From: Sarocladium kiliense
Lineage: Eukaryota; Ascomycota; Sordariomycetes; Hypocreales; Sarocladiaceae
Assembly (NCBI GenBank): GCA_030734395.1
Contig: JAUZTG010000042.1
Span: forward strand, 1,984,001-2,048,000
Length of the DNA stretch: 64,000 nt
Reading direction: 5' to 3'
The position numbers were made by a program, and so were the translations under genes. The notes beneath the pieces are model-generated. The model was not told the origin of the DNA. It did not search any database and saw nothing but the letters and a program-made list of their open reading frames with translations. Positions 1-11,231 of the stretch are shown in pieces; the first letter of the stretch is position 1; each line of letters begins with the position of its first letter.

Positions 1-3000
1 CCCATCCCACGGCGTCCCAGGCACCTTTCCAGATCTTGAGCAAAGACCACCCTTCCCCTGCTGGCTCTCAGCACCGGGATCACCAGCCTTTGGGAGTTGA
101 GGGAAGCCCTTTCGCAAGCCCTCGCTTTCGCAACCAGGTCGAGCGAGCTTCGTCTCATCATTCCCTCCCTTCGGTGAAGCAAACTCCGCCTTCTTCAGAC
201 CATGATCGCCAAAGTGTTTCTGGAATAGGACGCGATGCGACCCAAGACTCTTTCGACTTTGGTGCAAACCAGTCGGATCAAGACGCTCGCGAAGCCATTG
301 CGAGAGCGGAGCAAGATCGCGCTCGCGCTGAAATCGCTGACGACATTAATGGTATGATTCATGCGAAGACGGAGTCCGACTTTGAGAGCAATGCACAGGC
401 TGCTGCTCAGGCGTTGAAACATGAACTTGATCGAGAGGAGAACGAGGGGGTTCTTGAACAGACCTTGCCAATCGAAGCGGCGCAAGCAGTTCGTGACATA
501 GTCGACGAAGCTGCTCAAGGTGTGGCGGACAGCTGGGAGAGTGCTGATCAGGATGAAATTGTCGTTATCGAGGACAAGGAAGTTGCTGCGGTCAAGGTCT
601 TCAACTTTCCCATGAAGCCCTGGATCTCCATCAGTCTGCAGGACGGCTCAACCGAGCCGCGCCCAGAATTCCGTCCCGAGGCCATCATGGACATTGCGCG
701 CCTGAAGAAGGACTTCGACCAGATCGATCGTAATTTGTACACAGCCTCCCAAAATTACATGACGTATGGCATGTCCAAGCAAGGCGGTCTCCGGGTTATC
801 CGCCAGGATGACGGCAAAGATGCCAAGGTCTTTACAGACACAAAGGACAGGATCTTCAACGTGGCCATGTCAGTGACCCCGTCCGACAGCGAAGGCGCTC
901 ACCGTGAGGCGATCATCGGCACCGGCATCAGCGGTACCGTGTATTGGGTTGAGATCAAAGATGGCTCAAAGGACCATATCGATGATGTCCATCTCGAGCA
1001 GTACGGCTTTGCGCTGCCTCCCATCAACACCCCAGAGGGTGATGCTCCTGGCGGAGCACTTAAGACGCGCGCTCGCGCTTCGACTATGCACCCCGAATTC
1101 TTTGCCGTTGGTCGTGGCAAATCGATCAACCTCATTTGGCCGTCTTACATCATGCAAAACAACCTCTTCAAACCGGGGCATGACCGTGTGGTCGATACAG
1201 ACAAGTTGCTCTCTCAGTGCTCGCTCAAGATCAACACTGGCAAAGCTGGCAAAGACTTCACTTTCAGTCAGGACGACTCCGTCGTAGTCTCACTCGATAA
1301 GTCAGGCAGGGTCAAGTTCTGGGACGTACGTGACCTTACCGCTGTCAAGGAGGGCTCAGATCCCCGATTTCCTATTCCGGCCCAGTCTTCTCTGGAGGTT
1401 AAGGAGCCCCTGATGACCTTACCGAGTACCCCAGAAGGCGAGAAGGCCTGGCCGACCTCGGTCCTGTTGCTGGACAAGCAGCGGCCGTACCAGAAGCGAT
1501 GCGCCCTTCGTTACATGATCGTTGGTATGAAACAGAACCACACGCTTCAGCTTTGGGATCTCGCCCTAGGTAAACCAGTGCAGGAGTTCAATTTGCCGCA
1601 CAGCAAGGAATCGGATGCCGTCTGTAGCGTCATGTATCATGCAGCCACCGGGATGATCGTGATTGGCCATCCCACGAGGAACTCCATCTACTTCGCGCAC
1701 TTGTCGGCTCCTAGGTATAACCTCAAGAGTGTGTCCCAAGCTGATTACATCCAGCGTCTCATGGCCCAGGATTCTTCAATCCCCCAACCTGAGAGCACTG
1801 CCGTGATCAGTGGAGTTCGAGAATATTCCTTCGAGAACAGGGGAGTATTGCGCAGTCTGGACATCCTTTCAAATCCCGCTATGACTCAAGACTCGGACGA
1901 GCCCACCTTGTTTGAGCTATATGCCATGCACTCCAAGGGCGTCGCCTGCCTCCTTATCAAGCAGCCTGAGCTTGGGTGGTCCAAAGACAACAAGGTTCTC
2001 GAGGCGGTGGATGCTGTCACGGAAGGCGTCGTGACAGTGTCCAAGCTAAGGTCACCGCAACCTGTTGAGGCGCCCGCTGCCACTACTGAGACAGCTCAGG
2101 TCCGTACCCTCAACCGAGGCTCCTCCAAAGATGGGGCCCAGCAAGTTACGCCTGCCGAAGGCGAGCGACCACAGAGATCCTCCGAGCCCACGACTCAAGC
2201 GAAAGTCAAGGCCGACAACAAGGATACCGAGACTCCTGTCCAGTCGTCTAAAGAGAACCAACCCGAAAAGCCGGAGCGGAAGCCTCGTAAGAAGAAGGCC
2301 GCGGCCCAGAACTCGGACACAGTAGCCAACGGCAGCTCCAATGCACCCTCTTCATCCAAGACTGAGGTTCCCCGTGCCTCCGCAATTTCGACAGATAGTT
2401 TGGACTCTGCTATCACTCAGCTTGAGTCACGTCTTAACGCGAGCTTGTCCGAGTCTGTCAAATCATCACTCAAGAGTCTACAGAGTAACCTTGACGAGGG
2501 TTCTCGGGCCCGAGACGAGAGCTTCAACCAGCACCAGCTCAAACTTCTTGATATGGTTTCAGAGGTCCTCAATGAAAATACTCAAAAGGTTCTGGAGGCT
2601 CTGATTCATCACCAATTCACTGAGCTCGTCATCCCCGCCATTGGCGATAAGGCTGGCAAGGCGGTTACTGATCTGCTTAACAACAAGTTGCAGCCGCACG
2701 TCGCATCGACCGTACAGAAGGAGATCCAGAGCGCTCTGCCGCATGCCCTTAACCGCTCTCTTCGTTCCAACGAGTTCGTCAATTCAATTGCTGATCGGAT
2801 TGGCGGAACTGTGGCTTCGAGTGTGCAGCAAGAGGTTGTCAATACCCTGGCACAGCGACTCACCCCGACCATTAATAATATCGCCAAACAGTCTGCTCAG
2901 ACTGTCGCCGGCGAAATACATCAGCAATATCGGGATCAATTTGATCACCTGAAGTCCCAGCATGCTGCGGATACTCAGAAGATCGACCAGCTGCTCTCCT

Positions 3001-3961
3001 ATGTGACCCGGTTGACTGATATGGTGTCCACTATGGCCCAATCGCAGTCGACTCTACAAGCCGAATTTTTCAAATTCCGCCAACAGCCCGTTCACGAGCT
3101 ACCTGGTGTGTCTGGTGGCCCGGGTTCGCACCCAAGCGACACGCCTCGCAATTTGGCGCAGCAAGTGCTCCAACACGGAGCCATGACAGGTCCTCAGGGC
3201 CCTCCAAGCCACCAAGGCAGTTTCGGGCCTGGACATGCGCCGAGCCATACCCAGTCCTACATGGGCAGCCCTCAGTACATGCGAGGGCAGCAAGCCATGG
3301 GCAGCCCGCAGGCATCTGCGCCGACGTCGGAGCAGATGGCCCCCGCCAGCAGCGTGAATGCGCTGGCAAGCACCTACGCGAATCAGATGCAGAAGGGCGA
3401 TGTCGAAGCAGATCAAGAGCTTGTTCATCAGATCAGAGTGATTGAGCAGCTTGTTCAGGAAGGTCGCCTTCAGGATGCTGTCATTCGATGGATTCAGAGC
3501 GGCCGCGAGGCTGACATTTTCCGACGCTGCTTGAGCCGTTATCCTCCTAGCAAATTCGAGGGTATCCCCCACCTGCTGCTGCTTGTGGTTATTGCGACAA
3601 TCTCCAAAGATTTGAAGCCCAACCCCCGGCTGAAGGAGGAAGTGGAGTGGATAGAAATGGCGGTTAGAGCGTTCCGTGACAGCTTGCCTTCCTATGTAAG
3701 TTATTTTCTGCACCATGATTTGCGATGACAAAGCTAACATTGAACTAGGATTGGGACCAGGCAGGTGTTCGCGAGGTGATGAAGAGCACGTCGCAGACGA
3801 TGCACATGCTCATCAGCCGTGTCCGGCCGCTGCTTGCCAGCATTGCTGACGGCTATCCGAAGGACCCCTTCCTGATGGGACTTGAGCACAACAAGCTGGA
3901 CTGGATTGTTCGCACTGCGGAGCAAATCCTTGAAGGCATTGGAGGAAATGGACATTATTGA
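1..3961 (+). CDS. EDC4/Ge-1-like mRNA decapping scaffold (5'-partial)
   Basis: Probable enhancer of mRNA decapping 4 (Ge-1; S. pombe Pdc1 type), a P-body scaffold for the decapping machinery. The frame is already open at base 3 with no start codon, so the N-terminus lies outside the window. About 1300 residues are visible. First comes a Ser/Gln-rich low-complexity stretch, then a WD40-like region (roughly bases 600-2000, with a WDVRDL-type repeat end near 1320 and LQLWDLALG near 1550). A Lys/Pro/Ser-rich linker (2050-2350) and a long amphipathic helical part (2390-3080) follow. The C-terminal helical module carries an EGRLQDAVIRW motif near 3460, as in Ge-1 proteins. One phase-0 intron at 3696-3748 (GTAAGT, branch GCTAAC, CTAG) joins SLPSY to DWDQAG; the stop is at 3959-3961. 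The family call rests on domain order and C-terminal resemblance, without a search. Confidence 0.72.
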
Positions 3962-4572
3962 AGAATGTTCATGATGCGAGCGTGAGCTGAGCAGATGTCG
4001 ATTTGCTGATGCCGATTTTCTTGCACAACATTGCGATTGGAGTTGGGTCCGACATATGGAACACCAAAATTGTTCTTTTCTGTGATATGAAAAGCTGCCT
4101 TTCTCATTCTATTCTTCGGTGGTGCCGCCTGTCCTCACGTGCTAGGCTGGTGATTTATCGTGTGTATGGGCGTCTCAGGGTCCGGTGCAGAGAAGCACTT
4201 GATAATTGGTTTTTCTAAACGTCTTTCTTGCGGGACATGATGACCGAAACGATGTAACAACAAGCTGGATTTGTCGTCCATAGTTGCTCAATCTTTCATA
4301 GTGCACACAACGAGATTCATTTTATCCTTGCTTCGAATTATGAAGTCATATGCTAAGCTCGCGAGTGACGAAGCACGAGGCTCGAAGGAGGGGTGGGGGA
4401 ACGATCGGGTACGAAACACCAGTAGTCTGGCGATTAAGAGTGCTTAAAATGGAGAAGAACGAGCATACAGACGACACGTGAACGGCCATTCCTGGGTTGC
4501 AAGCACGTTCAAAACGGGACGCCCTCTAAAAGGCAGTGGTGCAGAATCATCTAAGGCATTTCAGGAGCATGC
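3962..4572. other. Intergenic, convergent 3' ends
   Basis: 611 bp between the converging EDC4-like and biotin synthase genes. It is T- and A-richer than the flanking coding DNA and presumably holds both 3' UTRs. I see no coding signal, RNA gene or repeat. Confidence 0.6.
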
Positions 4573-5888
4573 TCACATACTTGTGCTGTCAGCCTCGGGT
4601 TTGGGCGACTTTCGAAAGCTACCCATAGGCTCCAAGCCCCAACGGCCAAACATGGCACTATCCTCATCCCATCCATTGCACTCCGTGGTTAGCATCTTCT
4701 CGCCGGTGAAGATGGCATTGGCTCCAGCCATGAAGCACAAGGCCTGTTTCTCTTCGGACATGGTCTTCCTTCCCGCGGCAATGCGGATGATCGTGGCTGG
4801 CATGAGGATACGGGCCGTCGCAATGGTCCTCAACATGCTTGTGAATTCGATCGGTGGGCGGTCGCCCAATGGGGTTCCCTTGATAGGCACAAGAGCGTTT
4901 ACGGGGAAACTCTCTGGGTGGGATGGAAGGGTTGAGACCGTGTAGAGAAGGCCGATGCGGTCCTCAGACGTCTCGCCTAGACCAAGAATGCCACCTGAAC
5001 AGACGTTGATGCCCGCGTCGCGAACGTGGCCCAGTGTAGTCAGTCTCTCATCATACGTCCGCGTGGAGATGACGGATGGGTAGAACTCGCGACTCGTGTC
5101 CACGTTGTGATTGTATGCCGTCAGGCCAGCCTCCTTGAGAGACTTTGCTTGTTCCGCGTCGATCATGCCAAGCGTAACGCAGGACTCCATGCCTAGCTCA
5201 CGTACGCCAGCGACCATGGCCTTGATGTTCTTGAGTGCATTCTTTCTACCTCTCATGTCGCGCCATGCAGCACCCATGCAGAAGCGAGTGCTGCCTTTGT
5301 CACGGGCGACTCGAGCTGCGGCCAGCACGGACTCGACTGACTCGACCTTCTTTGCCTCGAGACCAGTGCCTTTTTGATATCTGGTCGATTGAGCGCAGTA
5401 TGAGCAGTCTTCGGAACATCCACCTGTCTTGATGTTCATGAGGGTGCAGAGCTGCACTTCTGAGGGCTTGTGGAATCGACGATGGAGATTTGCCTGTTTG
5501 GATGAAGGTTCTCGAGTCAATAGCTGTCTTATGGAGTGAGGTAGTCTTCGAGATGAACCAAGCCTCGCCAGTGTCGATGTCTTTAGAGTTCGAGACTTAC
5601 AGCTTGGTATGTCAGTTCCATCAAAGGCTGATAGTAAATGGCGGAAATCTCCTCCTTTGTCCAGTCATGACGAGGTGATTGTGCAGCTACAGCCTGCCGC
5701 AAGATTTGGCTACCATCATGGCGCTGGTGACGGTCGATATTGACTGAGGACGACAAGATGCTCGGTTGCTCGTGTTGCGCTTCCGCAGCCACAGTAGACA
5801 TGCGACATATTCTGCTAGGTGCGAAGTTGGGTGTTCGCAGTGAGTTTGACAGCACAGCTGCCCCGAGCCTGGCGACACTGCGACCCAT
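4573..5888 (-). CDS. bioB: Biotin synthase (BioB)
   Basis: Radical-SAM enzyme that inserts sulfur into dethiobiotin to make biotin, the last step of the pathway. Two exons, 5888-5601 and 5493-4573, joined in phase 0 across a 107-nt intron (GTAAGT at 5600, ACAG ending at 5494). Splicing restores the family context LTYQA-ANLHRRFHKP. Product is about 402 aa. The radical-SAM cluster motif CSEDCSYC gives C122, C126 and C129; the family segments YNHNVDTSREFY, GGILGLGET and NALVPIKGTPL follow in order. The first ATG (5888) opens a presequence rich in Arg, Ser and Ala with no early acidic residues, which suggests mitochondrial import as in other eukaryotic biotin synthases. It reads toward EDC4 and lies upstream of, and in the same direction as, the KAPA synthase gene. 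Confidence 0.96.
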
Positions 5889-6543
5889 GGTTGCGATTCG
5901 CTTTCTCAAGATCAATCGCGTAATGAGATACGTTCAAGCTGGAACTGTGGTCTGGGAATGGGAGGGCTGCTCCAGGAACAAGCGTCACAAGCACGAACAA
6001 GTAGCTGACAATAGAGGGCGAATGCAGATCAGCCAACAGAATCACCCTATGCATGCCACGCGGAGGTGGCTGCAGATACAGCTGTACACAAAACGGAGCA
6101 ATAACTGGACTCAATTGACTCATTGCCCACCGTCCCCAGGGCCCAAGGTCGACACCTACTAGTGATCCAGGTTACCGAGGAAAGCATCAGTCATTTCCGG
6201 ATACAGTCGGCAGCTTCAAAGAGCTCAGACAGATCGTAATGCTTTCAACAAATAACGCTTTCGTTGAGGGCCCAACGGTGACGTTACGGTACAGCTGGGG
6301 AGAGACGGAGGATTAATTTGGACGACAGACGGAGCTCCCCACTCAAGCTTGCTCCGCGTGCAGACAACCGAGCAGTCTAATGCAAAATAAGCTTCCGAGG
6401 CTGGTATGATAGGTAATTCCCTCGCCGTGGTTAGCCGGCGGTCTCTTCAGTCCACAGTGCCTCGGAGCAATGTATCCAACTGTTGAGCCGTCTGCCATTT
6501 GGGACTTAGAATGATGTGACGTATCCACTAATACGCTCATCCC
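5889..6543. promoter_or_regulatory. bioB upstream region and bioF 3' flank
   Basis: 655 bp separating two genes read in the same direction (both minus). It must hold the bioB promoter and 5' UTR plus the bioF 3' UTR. Overlapping short frames on both strands (for example 5740-6162 plus) show no recognisable protein. No operator could be assigned. Confidence 0.5.
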
Positions 6544-7931
6544 TCAGAGACGTGCATTTCTTCCCAACCCCTGTCCTGAGTCTGGGCCCTCCTCCGTGGT
6601 TCGCGCCCAGGCTTCGATGGCCGAAACTAACGCCTCCACCTCCTTCTCGGTATTTGCTGCATGGAGGCAGATTCTCAGCCTCTCGCTGCCTTTGGGAACC
6701 GTTGGAGCTACAATGGGACGGACTATGAACCCTCGTTCCTGGCAGTATTGCGCCAGCTGTCTTGGTGCCGGGCTGAACAGCGGGACAATCGGCGATTGAG
6801 GCGGCTTTGATTCGACGCAGACAAGCCTTTGCCGACCAGCGCATATCTTGAGCAGCAAGGTGTGTGTATAAAGAATGAGGTTTTTCAAGTGCTCCCGCAT
6901 CTTCTCCACTTGCGGGCTTTGCAGGGCATTGTATGCGACCTTGATCGCCGCAAGACTAGCTGGTGGCATGGATGTCGTGTAGATCAAGGGACGTGCATAG
7001 TTGACTAGGTACTCCCTCACAACTGGAGAACATAGCACGACGGCTGGGGGGTTCTTGTTAGTCTCCACAGACACGGAACAGCGTGTGCCGACGGTATTGA
7101 CAGTCAATGGCAATCGTCGAATACAATGATGGGTGACTCACCTCCCGATCCACCTAATGCCTTGCCGAACGTATGGAGGCGAGCAAAGACAGCATTTTCC
7201 AGGCCGAGCTCGCAGACAAGGCCGCGGCCTTGCTTCCCAAAGATGCCGGTTGAGTGCGCTTCGTCCACGATCAGTCTTCCGTTGCCCCGAGGGAGATGGC
7301 GAGCCAGTGTCTCAACAATTTCCTTGAGCGGTGCGACGTGTCCGTCCATGCTGTACACCCCTTCCACAACCACTAACACAGTCCTCAGTCCCTGTCGCAC
7401 TGCCTGGCCCTTATCACCAGCAGTGATAGCGTCGAGCGTCTCCTTCAAGGAAGCGACCGAGTTGTGGTGAAACGCTATCCTCTTCTCTGCTCTACTCATC
7501 CGCATGCCGTCATGGACGCTTGCATGAACGAGCTCATCGTAGATAATGATGTCGCCAGGCTGCGGCACGCAACTCAGAAGACCGACGTTGGCATCGAAGC
7601 CTGAGTTGAACAAGAGCCCGGTTGGGGCGTGATGAAAAGCGGCCACCTCTTGCTCCAAAGACTCAGCTAACTCATTGTTGCCATCCAAGAGGCGCGAGCC
7701 CCCAGATCCCAGAAGCGGCAGAGTTCCTGGTTCTGAGGCGTATTGCTGCAGGTAGCCGAGGAATGCCTGGCGGACTTCAGGGATGGTAGACAGTGAAAGG
7801 TAGGAATTCGATGAAAAGTCCACGGCCGTTGTAGGGAAAGCTGTGAGCTGCCGTAGTCGGGACTTTGCTTTTCGTTCTCTTAGACGGCTTTCAAGTACTG
7901 ATTCAATACAAGGCGTGTCTTGAGAAGCCAT
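6544..7931 (-). CDS. bioF: KAPA synthase (8-amino-7-oxononanoate synthase), peroxisomal
   Basis: PLP-dependent alpha-oxoamine synthase condensing a pimeloyl thioester with alanine to give KAPA. Exons 7931-7142 and 7043-6544; the 98-nt intron (GTGAGT donor, GACTAAC branch, CCCAG acceptor) is phase 1 and restores FGKALGGSG-AVVLCSP. Product is 429 aa, somewhat longer than bacterial BioF (about 385). The Schiff-base lysine is K257 in TFGKALGGSG; VDEAHSTGIFG and NSYLSLS are family motifs. The C-terminus is NARL-stop, a match to the PTS1 consensus [SAC][KRH][LM]. Peroxisomal KAPA synthase is established in Aspergillus and plants. The first in-frame ATG (7931) is used; the codon 14 triplets upstream is TTG. 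It diverges from bioDA. Confidence 0.95.
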
Positions 7932-8425
7932 ACTGCCAAGTGAAGGGATGGTATGGTCTGTCGAGAGCGACAAGTGACAGATGATCCAAGGCCGATCGCC
8001 TTGTTGTTAAGGGCCAATGCTGTGAGGTGAGAGCTTTCACGGCAAGAGTAGCCCGAATGGCATGCCATGGCAATGCAGAACAACCACTTAATATGAATCC
8101 CAACAAAGCCACAAGGTTTTGTTTCACAGCCGACAGTCGGTGGCTTGCCGGCAGTGGTTGGGGACCGGGAGGGGTGGATGACGCCCAGTTGACATGGATC
8201 GAGCAAGGGACCCAGCAGCTCTTACCGTTACATTAGAGGTAAATGTGCTCACATTCCCCATGTCACTGCTCTTGGAAAACCTTACGGAGCGGAGCGTATA
8301 ATAGGGAACCGTCAGTAGAACCCTTGGTGTGACTAGTCGTCCCTAGGCAAGGCCCAGCTCCCTTAAGTCTCACAACCTGGACTCAGAGAACAGAGAGAGC
8401 TTCTCCAGTGTACAACAACGAAACC
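7932..8425. promoter_or_regulatory. Divergent bioF/bioDA promoter
   Basis: 494-bp shared upstream region. Visible elements are a CCAAT box at 8014-8018; two abutting CGGAG half-sites at 8285-8294 with a CCG 14 bp downstream (8309-8311), a possible Zn2Cys6 site; and a TATA-like TATAAT at 8297-8302, about 125 bp before the bioDA ATG. Assigning any of these to a named regulator would be a guess. Confidence 0.45.
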
Positions 8426-11017
8426 ATGACTCCTTTGCCGTCACTCCTTTGGCGACACCTTCGCGTCTACACTATATATGGTGCCAACACGGACGTCGGT
8501 AAGACGATTATCACCACAGCCCTATGCAACGGAACCTCCAAGTACCCTGGATCAACCACATACCTGAAGCCAGTTTCTACCGGTCCAGAGCTTGAATCTG
8601 ATAGTTTGTGTGAGTATTCCATGTAGTGAGAAACATTCACTGTTGCGATCAGAGTATGTCTCGTTTTGGTATTCGAGTTAACACCTCTTGTTCAGATGTC
8701 GTCTCTCATCCCTGGAGCTGGTGTGACTAAATATCATCTTCAAAAAGCTCATACCTTCAGACATATAACGCGATACGCGACTTCGGTCACTGCAGATACT
8801 CTCTTCCAGTACGATATACCTTGCAGCCCCCACAAGGCGGCGAGATCAGCTGGCAACGTCCCTTCCGACTCATCAGTACGAGCGGCCATTTCCGAATATG
8901 CTACGGTATGCTCAAAACGAGGCCCCGGATGGCTCTTCGTCGAAACAGCTGGCGGCATTCACTCTCCTGGGCCGTCAGGAACCCCTCAAGCGGATCTCTA
9001 TGCTCCATTGCGAAGTCCCATAGTGCTTGTGGGCGATTGTAAGCTGGGCGGCATATCACAGACGATCGCCGCTTTTGAGTCACTCAAGATTCGTGGCCTT
9101 GATGTCCATGCAGTGGTCATGTTCCAGAATGAGGTATACGACAATCACTCATACCTCAAAGATTACTTCCAAAAGCATGACGGAATTCCGGTAGTCTCGC
9201 TCGCCTCACCTCCTGAGCGCCATCAAGACAGCGCTACAGATCAACAGGCCATGTGCGATTATTACCGCCAAGTTGGTGAAAGCAAGACAATGGCTGGCAT
9301 TCTTGAATCACTCGATCAACACCATTTACAACGTATCCAGCGACTAGAATCGATGAGCAAGACCGCTAGCCAGAAAATTTGGTACCCATTCACTCAGCAG
9401 AAGTTACTGACTCCTGAGCGTATCTCCATAATCGACTCGGCATACGGCGACAACTTCCAAGTTCTCAAGACAACTCCAAAAGTAGTTCAAAATGCAGCTT
9501 CCCGACACGAGGAGGAATCAAGCTTGCTTGAGCCAGCATTTGATGGCTCTGCCTCCTGGTGGACTCAAGGCCTTGGCCATGGCAACCCTCGCCTGACACT
9601 CGCTGCTGCGTACGCCGCGGGACGATATGGTCATGTGATGTTTGCTGAAGCCATTCACGAGCCAGCCCTTGCCCTTGCTGAGAGACTTCTCCAAGGTATG
9701 CAGAACCCCCGATTGACAAGGGTGTTCTTCACAGATAACGGGAGCACTGGGTGCGAGGTTGCCGTCAAGATGGCGCTCCGTGCGTCTCGTAAGCGATACG
9801 GCTGGGCTGCGAACGACAGGATTGAGATCCTCGGTCTCAAGGGTAGTTATCACGGTGATACTATTGGCACCATGGACTGCTCAGAGCCAAGCATCTTCAA
9901 CGAGAAGGTTGAGTGGTACCAGGGTAAAGGCTTCTGGTTTGACTTCCCCAGCGTCTGGCTAAGAGACGGCCGATGGGTCGTCGAGATCCCCGAGGCATTG
10001 CGTGAGGATCTGGGTGCATGTCCAGACTTTGACTCTTTGGGTGACGTCTTTAACGTAACTGCCAGAGAGAAAGAAGAGGGTTACCAAGCATACAAGAATT
10101 ACTTTCGAGTCACCCTCGAGCGCTTGCATGCCCAAGGCCGCAAGTTTGGTGCTCTGATGCTCGAGCCTGTTGTGCTCGGTGCAGGAGGCATGATATTGGT
10201 GTGAGTGATGCATGGTCACTTACGAAGGCTGAAGCTGACCTCAACTTAATTCAGGGATCCTCTCTACCAGAAGGCTCTCGTCGACGTGGTCCGGGAATCG
10301 CCTCATCTTTTTGGCTCTTCCATAGAGCCCACCACAGCAAAGGCGCCTACTTGGTCCGGCCTTCCGGTCATCTTCGATGAAGTCTTCACCGGTCTCTATA
10401 GACTGGGTAGATTCACTTCTTCCTCGTTCTTGAACACCCATGCGGATATCTCAGTGCATGCGAAACTGCTAACCGGAGGTTTGGTGCCGTTATCCGTCAC
10501 TCTGGCCTCCGAGTCTGTCTTTGACGCATTCTCGAGCGATGACAAAAGCGATGCCCTTCTACATGGCCACAGCTACACTGCACATGCTGTAGGGTGTCAG
10601 GTCGCTTTGGAATCACTGCAGCAGCTTCAAAGTATGGAGCAAAGAGGTGACTGGGCCTGGGCGCAAGAGGCTTCACCTGTGAACCATGGTGTGACACCCA
10701 AGGGTCAGAACGACAGACCCTGGTCCATATGGTCCTCAAGCTTCCTCGACCTGTTGTCAAGAAGAAGCCATCGCATCACTGGAGTTTGGGCCCTCGGTAG
10801 TGTCCTCACCATAAGCATGCGAGGGGAGGACGGCGTGGGGTACAACAGCAAGGCTGCGGCGAGACTACAGTCACGGCTTCGGGAGAGCACTGACAGCTCT
10901 GGAGCGGTGCATTCGCGTGTTCTTGGTAACGTGCTCTACATAATGGCAGGCCAAACGACTGATGAGGCAACTGTTCATCGGTTACAGGCTCGCTTAAGGG
11001 CATTGTTGGACGAGTGA
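8426..11017 (+). CDS. bioDA: Bifunctional dethiobiotin synthetase / DAPA aminotransferase (BioDA)
   Basis: Fusion enzyme doing two successive steps: KAPA to DAPA (BioA half) and DAPA to dethiobiotin (BioD half). Exons 8426-8607, 8761-10200 and 10255-11017; about 794 aa. The BioD half (residues 1 to about 245) has the P-loop GANTDVGKT at 19-27. The BioA half starts near the family motif IWYPFTQQ and carries FFTDNGSTGCEVAVKMALR, LKGSYHGDT and the PLP lysine K611 in AKLLTGG. Intron 1 (8608-8760) uses the donor GTGTGA: only this choice restores ESDSL-HITRYA, while the stronger-looking GTGAGT two bases downstream leads to an immediate stop. Intron 2 (10201-10254) is canonical. Such fusions are usual in fungi and plants (A. 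nidulans biA/bioDA). The start is the first ATG; the frame upstream holds only a GTG. Confidence 0.95.
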
Positions 11018-11231
11018 AGAGCAGTAAACGCCCGACAATGAGGCCCATTGAACATAGCCAAGAGAGTATTGAGATCGGCCGTTCAAGGAGCTCCCTAGCC
11101 AGATCACTCAATACAATCGCAAGCACAGCTGGAGTGACAAAAGCCAAATGTCACATGCAGGCTTCCATGTATTCAGCACTATTCAGCATAATATTGTAAA
11201 GCGTCTATGTGGTGGTCCAGAGCTTTCATAA

